Below, one piece after another: positions 1-6,942 of a stretch of 36,718 bases of DNA. This stretch comes from Acidobacteriota bacterium. GTDB taxonomy: Bacteria; Acidobacteriota; Vicinamibacteria; Vicinamibacterales; UBA2999. The position numbers and the translations under genes were made by a program. Position 1 is the stretch's first letter. Every line of letters begins with the position of its first letter. The stretch is taken from contig JABFSA010000149.1 of the NCBI GenBank assembly GCA_013140775.1, forward strand, positions 1 to 36,718, read 5' to 3'. Under the pieces are notes generated by a model that had not been told where the DNA came from, did not search any database, and saw nothing but the letters and a program-made list of their open reading frames with translations.

Positions 1-1538
1 GTCGATGTCCCGCCTCCGACGCTGAATCCGTCCAACACCGTCAGCACCATTTCGTTCGGCATGTAGGAGTAGAAGTCGATGCCCAGATCTGTGGCGTCGA
101 AAAACGGCTCCTGGCTGCGAGTGATCGCGGTTCTGTTGAAAGCGAATCTCAATGACTGCACGGTGTTTGACCCGAACACGATCGTGTCACCCAGCGCCAG
201 GGACTGAGCCGTCTTGTCGCCTCCAGGATTGCTCGTGTTCAGGAGATTGCCCGTGACGCGATACGCCGGGTCTTCTTTATGGACAGTCGCCATGTAACGA
301 CCGAACATGGAGTGATTCGAGCTCAACTGATAATCGAGACGGCCCACCGACTGCCACGCATCCTCATCGTCACTGTCGGAGTAGGTGATCTTGCCGCACG
401 GGTCTGGAGTGGTGGTGGGCAAACGTCCGGTCACATTTAGCGCCGCCTTGCTGAAAAGCGCAGGGTCCACCCGGTTATCGACGAACGGCGCACGCAGCGT
501 CACCTGTCGACCGCTATTGCACGCCGGGGACGCCAGGGCGGTGAAGTCGCCTCTTAGCATCGCAGCCGTCGGCACGTAGGCGATATTCGACGCCGGCGTG
601 AGGCGTACTCGCGTGCCTTGGTACCCGCCGAAGAAGAATAGACGGTCACGCAGGATCGGTCCGCCAAAAGTTCCGCCGAACTGGTTGCGCAGCAATCCAT
701 CGTCCTGCCGCTCGCCATCAGGTCCGGTCAATGCGAACGGACTGGTTGCGTTGAAGCGCTTGTCGCGGAGGAACTCGAACACGTTGCCCGCGAACCGATT
801 CGTGCCCGACTTGGTCACCGCATTGACCGCAGCGCCCGCGTGCATCCCCGTATTCGCGGACAGTCCGCTCGTCGAGACACTGAACTCCTGGAGTGCATCG
901 GGAAAAGGAAACGGCAGGTTCAAGTTGTCCTGAGGGTTGTTATGCGTCGCTCCGTCCAACTGATAGGCCACGCCATACTGCTGACCGCCCGCCACGGCAT
1001 ACGCCACACCGCCCGTCATCGCGCGGGTGGCGGCCGACCCGGTCTGGACGGCGCCGCCGGCGAGGGCGATGAGATCGGCCACGTTGCGTCCGTTAAGCGG
1101 CAGCGCCAGTACTTCTTCGTTCTGCACGACCTCGCTGAGACCGGCGCTCACCGTGTCAACCAGCGGCGCCGCTGCCTCAACGGTCACAGATTCTTCGACG
1201 CCACCGACCACGAGCACCGCGTTAATCGTCGGCGACGCATCGACCTGGAGCACCAGACCGGTCTGGATGTACGACCGGAATCCCTGAAGCGAGACCTCTA
1301 GCCGGTACGGTCCGATGGGCAGGTTTGGCAGGACATAGTTGCCCGTTCCATCGGTGACAACGGTCCGGGTGAACGCCGTATCAATCTGTGTGACCGTGAC
1401 CGTTGCACCAGGCATCGCCGCAGCGCTCTCGTCGGTCACTCTCCCGTTGATTTGGCCCGTCGCCTGCGCCCACACGACACTGCTGGTCAGCAACAACACG
1501 AGCCCGCCCGCGAAAGCCTGTTGAATGAGTCTACACAT
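1..1538 (-). CDS. TonB-dependent receptor, Oar-like, N-terminal part (runs off the window)
   Basis: Outer-membrane receptor of the TonB-dependent, carboxypeptidase-regulatory (Oar-like) type. About 512 residues are present and the C-terminal barrel lies beyond base 1. The start ATG at 1538 is preceded by AAGGAG at good spacing and begins a signal peptide with core LVLLLTSSVVWA ending in AQ. Residues about 25-105 form the regulatory beta-sandwich (GQINGRVTDES, then TDGTGNYVLPNLP and VSLQGF). A plug domain follows with PLNGRNVADL and SGLSANTGMHAGAAVNAVTKSGTN in pieces typical of the family, and then barrel strands such as FFFGGYQGTR. It is the last visible gene of a seven-gene minus-strand run and starts 48 bp after the DUF6152 gene. 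Family assignment is firm; the ligand is unknown. Confidence 0.9.
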   Translation of the reverse strand, partial: MCRLIQQAFAGGLVLLLTSSVVWAQATGQINGRVTDESAAAMPGATVTVTQIDTAFTRTVVTDGTGNYVLPNLPIGPYRLEVSLQGFRSYIQTGLVLQVDASPTINAVLVVGGVEESVTVEAAAPLVDTVSAGLSEVVQNEEVLALPLNGRNVADLIALAGGAVQTGSAATRAMTGGVAYAVAGGQQYGVAYQLDGATHNNPQDNLNLPFPFPDALQEFSVSTSGLSANTGMHAGAAVNAVTKSGTNRFAGNVFEFLRDKRFNATSPFALTGPDGERQDDGLLRNQFGGTFGGPILRDRLFFFGGYQGTRVRLTPASNIAYVPTAAMLRGDFTALASPACNSGRQVTLRAPFVDNRVDPALFSKAALNVTGRLPTTTPDPCGKITYSDSDDEDAWQSVGRLDYQLSSNHSMFGRYMATVHKEDPAYRVTGNLLNTSNPGGDKTAQSLALGDTIVFGSNTVQSLRFAFNRTAITRSQEPFFDATDLGIDFYSYMPNEMVLTVLDGFSVGGGTS

Positions 1539-1586
1539 CGCGCGCTCCTTCAATACTGATTGACGGGAGAAAGGCATCTCTCGGAC

Positions 1587-1997
1587 TTACTTGACTTCCG
1601 TACCCGCGGCGTCAGGGGGCGCAGACCCCCCAAGAAAGAGTCGCCGACCGTCCAGCAGCGTGAAATTCCTAGCAACGCCCTTGTTCCCGCCTGCCCGTGC
1701 GAGATAGCCGTCAACGAGCAGTTCCGTGCCGACCGCAAGGGTGTTCTTGGTGACGCCAAGGCGAATAAGCTGATTCGGACTTCCTCCCTCGATCATCCAC
1801 CGGACGACCTTTCCATCCGGGTCTTTTACGTCGATATGAAACCAGGAATGGGGATTGATCATTTCCCACTTCGCCAGCGTCCCCTGCAGCTTCATGGGCT
1901 TGTTCACGTCGAATTCGGCAGAGAACGCATGATGCGCCCATACCGGCACGCTCCCCATCAGCAGACCGATTCCGAGCATAACCACTCGCTTCGTCAT
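1587..1997 (-). CDS. Secreted DUF6152-like protein
   Basis: Small exported protein of 136 residues that looks like DUF6152, a family of unknown function. The start chosen is ATG 1997 (MTKRVVMLGIGLLMG), preceded by GGGAGA; an upstream in-frame ATG at 2066 would overlap the preceding gene and would bury the signal peptide. After cleavage near VWAHHAFSAEF the mature protein has the motif HHAFSAEFD, then a compact beta-rich region with WEMINPHSWFHIDVKD and a C-terminal RNFTLLDGRRLF. It starts 13 bp after its upstream neighbour, so probably shares its transcript. Function is unknown; the compact beta fold suggests ligand binding rather than catalysis, which is a guess. Confidence 0.8.
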   Translation of the reverse strand: MTKRVVMLGIGLLMGSVPVWAHHAFSAEFDVNKPMKLQGTLAKWEMINPHSWFHIDVKDPDGKVVRWMIEGGSPNQLIRLGVTKNTLAVGTELLVDGYLARAGGNKGVARNFTLLDGRRLFLGGSAPPDAAGTEVK

Positions 1998-2010
1998 GGC
2001 ATTCTCCCGA

Positions 2011-3048
2011 TCACTTGGCTGGCGTCTTCGCTGCTTCGGCAGCGCGCTTCTCCTCGGCGCGAGCACCAGCGAGCGTGTTCAGCATTCCGTAATTTCCTTC
2101 GTGACATGCGTGCTCGAAGAGCGGACCGATGGTCTGCTTCCAAGGCACTTCCGCGGACCATGGTCGTGACCACGTCGACGGGTCGTCCACGGTGAACCGA
2201 TAGCGAATCGTGTCCTCGTCCACTCGAGTGAAGCGCTCGGTGAGACGCATGTTCTCGCTCGAACCCTGGAACGCGGTCTTGTCCGTGAAATTCGCCGTCT
2301 CGACGATGAGTGTTTCGCCATCCCACCGTCCGCGGGAACTCCCGAGCAGCTGCCGAACGTTCTGAGGCAACTGCGGACGCCCGTCGAGTGGAACGATGCG
2401 CACGTCGTGGATCATCTCCACCAGGAACATCACGTATCCGGGGGCCTGCACGATCTGATAGTTGTTGTTGTAGAGGTTCCCCATCATCGGCGGGCCAGCA
2501 CGGTCCATGAGGATGCAGCGCGCCATCAACGAGTTGTTCTGCACCGCGTCAGTAGGCGCACCGCGTCGTTTTCTCGCTTCGGCGCGTTCGGCGGTCAGTT
2601 TTTGGCCTTCCGGCGTCATCGGGGGAATTCGTCCGTCCGGGGGATCGAAAATCAGGGAGGTGCGCAGGATCATCGCCATCGGGCCCTGGCTGCGATCGAG
2701 ACCGAACTGCGTGAAGTCGTAGTGCACGTCCTCAACGGTTCCGGGTTCTGTCAGTTCGCTTTCGGAGGCGGCGCGCTCCTTGATGCTGGCGATCGCTTCT
2801 TCCGGCGTATAAAACTCTTTCGTGACGTTGGGGGGGCGTTGCAGGGGGGTATACGTGGTGTTGGTCCAGAAGCCTTGCAGGTCGGGCTGCCCGTCCGGCG
2901 TGCGCCGTGGCGTCCATTTCGTAGCCGTTGCGATAGCGGCATTGCCAACCGTCGCCCGACCCTGTCCCGCGACGGCCACTGGATTCAGCCACGCCGCGGC
3001 TAGAACCATTGGGACCGCCCCGGTCACCGCAATCACAAGTCGCGTCAT
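2011..3048 (-). CDS. Secreted protein of unknown function, GRWDG-motif paralogue 1
   Basis: Exported protein of 345 residues with a signal peptide (MTRLVIAVTGAVPMVLAAAW, then a short linker). I recognise no named enzyme. It is clearly related to the next gene upstream: both have an N-terminal G-x-P-[DN]-L-x-G-[FV]-W motif (here DGQPDLQGFW), a central Y-Q-I-V-Q / H-I-I-Q-S segment, GRWDGETLIVETANF, an ERFTR motif and DDPSTWSRPW. A cysteine near the C-terminus (EHACHEGNYG) aligns with a Cys in the paralogue. The C-terminus is an Ala/Lys/Glu-rich tail. It lies 22 bp downstream of its paralogue, consistent with tandem duplication followed by strong divergence within one operon. Confidence 0.8.
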   Translation of the reverse strand: MTRLVIAVTGAVPMVLAAAWLNPVAVAGQGRATVGNAAIATATKWTPRRTPDGQPDLQGFWTNTTYTPLQRPPNVTKEFYTPEEAIASIKERAASESELTEPGTVEDVHYDFTQFGLDRSQGPMAMILRTSLIFDPPDGRIPPMTPEGQKLTAERAEARKRRGAPTDAVQNNSLMARCILMDRAGPPMMGNLYNNNYQIVQAPGYVMFLVEMIHDVRIVPLDGRPQLPQNVRQLLGSSRGRWDGETLIVETANFTDKTAFQGSSENMRLTERFTRVDEDTIRYRFTVDDPSTWSRPWSAEVPWKQTIGPLFEHACHEGNYGMLNTLAGARAEEKRAAEAAKTPAK

Positions 3049-3070
3049 GGCGAACCGCTCCCTGGCTGAT

Positions 3071-3889
3071 CTATTGAACTGGCTGCTTGCGCAAGTGACC
3101 GTAAATCAGGTCTTCGACGAACTCCACGCACTTCAAGTCCATAATCTGTGCGTTCTTTTCAACACGGCGGTACAGCGGCATGCTGATTTTCCACGGCCGC
3201 GTGAAGACCTTCGGATCGTCGAGCGTGGCTTCGTACAGAAGATGGTCGGGACCCCTTGGAGTAAAGCGCTCGACAACTTTCAGCGCGTCGCTGTGAAAAT
3301 TGCCTGCCCTGTCGAACCATGCCTGGCCGTTGAATCCGGTCGTATCAACGACAAGTGTCTGGCCGTCCCAGCGTCCGTTGGACCACCCCATCCAGCTGTC
3401 AGCAGGAGCTTCCTTGTGATCGTCCATGTAGACCGTGCGCACCGCGCTCGCGTAGCTGAAAGCCATCATCAGGTGCTTGTCGCTTTGGATGATGTGGAAC
3501 GGATAGGGCATGTACATGGCGCGCGGTACACCAGGCAGGTAACACTTGATCTCGGGGTCGAGGGTCAAGCGCTTTTCGAAGTTCTCTTTCTTCTGTAACG
3601 CTGCAGCGGGCTGATAAGGAAGCGGGCCGTCCTGCACAATGCCGATGCCCGGTGCAACCACGCCTGCAGCCCCAAGCGCGAGGATTGGGCCGGGAGCGGC
3701 CGCGTGCGCTTCGATGTCCCAGTTGGCTTCGTTCAGCGCTTGCCATACACCAGTAAGGTTCGGCTTGCCATTCGCGAGGCGCGGGGCATTGGAGGCTGGT
3801 GCCTGGCCGGTGGCACCGATCACACCCAGCGACAAAACCGCGGCGACGCCTCCCGTGCGAATGGCCGCCCGGCCGAAACGGTCGCTCAT
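3071..3889 (-). CDS. Secreted protein of unknown function, GRWDG-motif paralogue 2
   Basis: Exported protein of 272 residues. The N-terminus has a basic segment and a hydrophobic stretch (GVAAVLSLGVIGATGQA) that reads as a signal peptide. Motifs shared with the downstream paralogue are GKPNLTGVW, CYLPGVPRAMYMPYP, FHIIQSDKHLMMAF, NGRWDGQTLVVDTTGF, VERFTPRG, LDDPKVFTRPWKISMP and a late Cys (LKCVEF). It lacks the Glu-rich insert after the N-terminal motif and the Ala/Lys tail of its partner, which explains the shorter length. The ATG at 3889 is preceded by AGAGGG. The beta-rich, Trp-rich character suggests an extracytoplasmic binding or structural protein, but no function can be assigned. Confidence 0.78.
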   Translation of the reverse strand: MSDRFGRAAIRTGGVAAVLSLGVIGATGQAPASNAPRLANGKPNLTGVWQALNEANWDIEAHAAAPGPILALGAAGVVAPGIGIVQDGPLPYQPAAALQKKENFEKRLTLDPEIKCYLPGVPRAMYMPYPFHIIQSDKHLMMAFSYASAVRTVYMDDHKEAPADSWMGWSNGRWDGQTLVVDTTGFNGQAWFDRAGNFHSDALKVVERFTPRGPDHLLYEATLDDPKVFTRPWKISMPLYRRVEKNAQIMDLKCVEFVEDLIYGHLRKQPVQ

Positions 3890-3987
3890 CTGAACCCTCT
3901 TGGGATGTGGTTACAATCGCCGCGAATAGAGCCCCGCGAGTCGCCGATCCGTCACAACCTTCGTGTACGTCAGTCCGAGGTGTCCGT

Positions 3988-5511
3988 CTACTTCTTGGCG
4001 AAGTCGGCAGTCGTCAGTCGCTTCGCACCAAACTTCAAAAGCAAATCGGCGGTGCTCTGGTGGACGATTTCGCCGTCGTTGTTCAAGCTCATCGCGAGAC
4101 TCCACGGAGTCTCGCCACTCTTGTCCTGCGCATTGACATTCGCACCTTGCGACACCAGGTACTCGACGATGGGATAGGAACCCGTGTAGGCGGCACCATG
4201 CAGCGCCGTCTGACCCCGGCTGTCGACCGCGTGAATGTCGTTGCCGAACTCAATCGCCAGTTTCACCGCGGCGAGCGCATCACGGAACCCGTTCAACTGG
4301 TCCTCCGGGCGGCTATTTCCACGGGTAATGCCTGCCACGGCCATCAACGGCGTAACGTTGTTGTTCGTGTTCAGCAACGGATTGGCGCCATGCGACATCA
4401 GCAGACGCATCAGCTCGGTATCCTTCGTCGACGTCGCGAGGAAGAACGGCGTGGCGCCAGCCGCACCACGAAACCCGTTGCCCATGACGCTGCGGACGAA
4501 CCGGACATTTGGGTCAGCACCGCGGTCGAGCAATGCTTTCACGAGTGCGCGCATATTGGGACGGAACAGGAACGCCACGTAGTTGGCGCGCGGCGTCGCA
4601 TTCGCAAACCCATGGAGCATGGCGTAGTGAAGCGCGGCCGAACCGCCATCCCACGCGTTGGGATTGGCCCCTTTCTCGAGCAGGTATATAGAGAGGCGTT
4701 CATGGCCTCCGGCTGCTGCCACGAGCAGTGGCGTCGTCACACCGGCTTGGGCAGTCGCGTTACCAGGAGTAGTCTTGTTGCCGGCGGGAACAGTCGTGGT
4801 ACCAGCCGGGGGATTCGCCGCTCGAGGCGGCGGCGCGGCGATCCCATCGTCCACCTTTGCACCGGCAGCCAGCAGGATGCCGGCCGATTCGATGTCGCCG
4901 GATCGCGCTGCAAACAACAGCGGCGTGTATCCACCCTTTGACCGGGCATGGACGTCCGCTCCGGCCGTGACCAACGCTTGCGCAACAGCCGGGTGCCGCT
5001 GCGAGACCGCCCACATCAGGGCGGTCTGCCCCGACTCGTTTTCTCTGGCGTGAACGTCAGCTCCCCTGGCCAGGAGCGAGCTCACGGCGTCAACACTGCC
5101 TGCGTGAGCACAGGTCATGAGGACTGTTTCACCGGTTGGCCGGACGGCGTTCGGATCGGCGCCGCCCTTGAGCAGTCGCGCGACCATCGCCGGGCTGGCA
5201 TTGGTGCACGCGAGCGAGAGCGGCGTGATTCCATAGTCGTTGGCTACCTTGACGTCCGCCCCGGCTTGGATCAGCAGATCCGCGGCGGCTAAATCGTCCA
5301 GGTGTGCCGCCCAATGGAGCGCGGTCGCGCCATCGGGCTGGCGCGTGTTGACGTCCACGCGCTCCTTCAGCAACGAACGGATCGACTCGTGATTTCGCTG
5401 CTTAACCGCATCGAGCACACGAAGGTCGCCGGTCGCGGAGGCAACGACACTAACGCTCGTCACCAGAAACAACGCGCACGCGAGTCGCGCGGGTCGCGAG
5501 TTGATAGTCAT
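3988..5511 (-). CDS. Secreted ankyrin-repeat protein
   Basis: Exported protein of 507 residues made almost wholly of ankyrin repeats, which mediate protein-protein contacts. The start chosen is ATG 5511 (MTINSRPARLACALFLVTSV), which opens a signal peptide; an in-frame ATG at 5592 would overlap the upstream DUF1552 gene and hide it. About ten repeats are visible, with hallmark pieces GATALHWAAH, YGITPLSLAC, GETVLMTCAH, GQTALMWAVS, GYTPLLFAAR, VTTPLLVAAAGG, GQTALHGAAYTG and GETPWSLAM. Repeats five and six are separated by a Pro/Thr/Ala-rich linker (APPPRAANPPAG onward), which splits the solenoid in two. It begins 30 bp after the DUF1552 gene stop. A periplasmic or surface scaffold role within this cluster is inference. 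Confidence 0.88.
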   Translation of the reverse strand: MTINSRPARLACALFLVTSVSVVASATGDLRVLDAVKQRNHESIRSLLKERVDVNTRQPDGATALHWAAHLDDLAAADLLIQAGADVKVANDYGITPLSLACTNASPAMVARLLKGGADPNAVRPTGETVLMTCAHAGSVDAVSSLLARGADVHARENESGQTALMWAVSQRHPAVAQALVTAGADVHARSKGGYTPLLFAARSGDIESAGILLAAGAKVDDGIAAPPPRAANPPAGTTTVPAGNKTTPGNATAQAGVTTPLLVAAAGGHERLSIYLLEKGANPNAWDGGSAALHYAMLHGFANATPRANYVAFLFRPNMRALVKALLDRGADPNVRFVRSVMGNGFRGAAGATPFFLATSTKDTELMRLLMSHGANPLLNTNNNVTPLMAVAGITRGNSRPEDQLNGFRDALAAVKLAIEFGNDIHAVDSRGQTALHGAAYTGSYPIVEYLVSQGANVNAQDKSGETPWSLAMSLNNDGEIVHQSTADLLLKFGAKRLTTADFAKK

Positions 5512-5540
5512 AGTCCGTTGTGCCCGAGCGCGATGAGCGA

Positions 5541-6896
5541 TCACACGGAAAGGAGGTCGAGCTTGCCGTTGCTGTCGCCCAGGTTGTCGCACGGGACGCC
5601 CAGCATATCGAGCAGCCTCAGGTGGAGATTCGTCATTGGCGTGGTCTCCGGATACTGCAGATGACGTCCGCCTTTGAGCTGCCCGCCCGCCCCGCCGACA
5701 AGCACGGTCGGCAAGTTGTTGTGCAGGTGCAGATTGCCGTTGCTCAAGCTGCCGCCGAATAGCACGGCCACGTTGTCGAGGAGGGTACCGTCCCCATCCG
5801 GCGTTGAACGGAGCCGGTCCAGATAGTAGGCGAACATCTGAGACTGGTAGAGGTCAATCTTGATCGTCTTGTCGATGAGCGCCTGGCGGTTCGAGTGATG
5901 GGTGACGGTGTGGTGGCCGTCCGGAATGCCGATCTCCTCGAAGGTCCGGCTGCCAAATTCGCGGCCCATCATGAACGTGATGACGCGGGTCATATCGGTC
6001 TGGAAAGCAAGCACCTGCAGGTCGAACATCAGCTTGCTGTGCTCCGCGAATGTCGTCGGGACATCGGCGGGCCGCTCAAGCGTCGGTAGCTCGCGCGACG
6101 ACTGCTCTTCGGCGGTCTGGATGCGCCGTTCCACCTCGCGCAGTCCGTCGAAATAGTCCGTCAGTTTGGTGCGATCGGCGGCCCCGAGTCCCGCGAGGAG
6201 TGCGTTCGTCGACTCTGTGACCGAGTCCAGGATGCTGCGGTCCCTCTTGATCTGACGCAGGCGCACCGCGGGGTCGGTACTGTCGTTGTCGCCGAACAAG
6301 CGTTCGAATACCAGGCGCGGACGATTCTCCATTGCCAGCGGCGTAGTGGGGGTCCGCCAGCTGATGGTGTTCATGTAGGCGCAGGTATAACCCGCTTCGC
6401 ACTGACCCAGGAGATCGCTGCTATCCAGGCAGAGCTCGAGCGAGGCCAACTGCGTGTGTTTGCCAAGCTCTTTGGCGGCGATCTGATCCATTGAGATGCC
6501 GGCTCGGAAGTCCGCGCCCTCCGTCTTCTTCGGATGCACGCCGGTCAAATAGGTGGCGCCGGCGCGTCCGTGGTCGCCTGTATCCTCGCCAACGAGCGCT
6601 CGACCCTGCTCGTGATTCAGACCCGTCAGCACGAGCATCTGGTCGCGAAATGGTGCCAATGGCGTCAGCGTGGGGCTTAGATCGAAATCACGTCCCAGCT
6701 TCTTGGGGGTCCAATGGTCCATGATTCTCCCGTTCGCTAGATAGACCAGGGAGAACCTCACCGGGGATTTGGCCGCGGCCGTTTGCCTCGGAGCTGCAAA
6801 CGCCGGAATCATCCCGTCCAGGAGCGGGAGTGCCAGGGTCGTGCCGACGCCGCGAAGGAACGTGCGGCGCGGAATAGCCTTCTTGAAAATCATCAT
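5541..6896 (-). CDS. DUF1552 domain protein with Tat-like signal
   Basis: Exported protein of about 451 residues of the DUF1552 family. The start is one of two adjacent ATGs (6896 or 6893), opening MIFKKAIPRRTFLRGVGTTLALPLLDGM, which contains a twin-arginine motif (RRTFLRG) and so suggests folded export by Tat. The upstream in-frame ATG at 6965 would push the Tat motif inward. Recognisable family pieces are VRFSLVYLANGRIMDHW, FRDQMLVLTGL, YTCAYMNTISWR, MTRVITFMMGREFG, GHHTVTHHSN and LLDNVAVLFGGSLSNGN. The gene follows the DUF1592-family gene by 46 bp. In Planctomycetes, Acidobacteria and myxobacteria these two families commonly sit side by side, so they probably act together. The function of the family is unknown. 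Confidence 0.9.
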   Translation of the reverse strand: MMIFKKAIPRRTFLRGVGTTLALPLLDGMIPAFAAPRQTAAAKSPVRFSLVYLANGRIMDHWTPKKLGRDFDLSPTLTPLAPFRDQMLVLTGLNHEQGRALVGEDTGDHGRAGATYLTGVHPKKTEGADFRAGISMDQIAAKELGKHTQLASLELCLDSSDLLGQCEAGYTCAYMNTISWRTPTTPLAMENRPRLVFERLFGDNDSTDPAVRLRQIKRDRSILDSVTESTNALLAGLGAADRTKLTDYFDGLREVERRIQTAEEQSSRELPTLERPADVPTTFAEHSKLMFDLQVLAFQTDMTRVITFMMGREFGSRTFEEIGIPDGHHTVTHHSNRQALIDKTIKIDLYQSQMFAYYLDRLRSTPDGDGTLLDNVAVLFGGSLSNGNLHLHNNLPTVLVGGAGGQLKGGRHLQYPETTPMTNLHLRLLDMLGVPCDNLGDSNGKLDLLSV

Positions 6897-6942
6897 GGCT
6901 GTTGCGATCCTCCGTCGGTGCGAATACCGGTTCCCGGCATAC

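Noticed and set aside
1560..2195. Plus-strand open frame of 211 codons
   Set aside because: It lies antisense to the DUF6152 and GRWDG genes, is Arg/Pro-rich and has no motif or Shine-Dalgarno.
3799..4941. Plus-strand open frame of 380 codons
   Set aside because: Antisense to the ankyrin gene; the composition mirrors the opposite strand and there is no recognisable domain.
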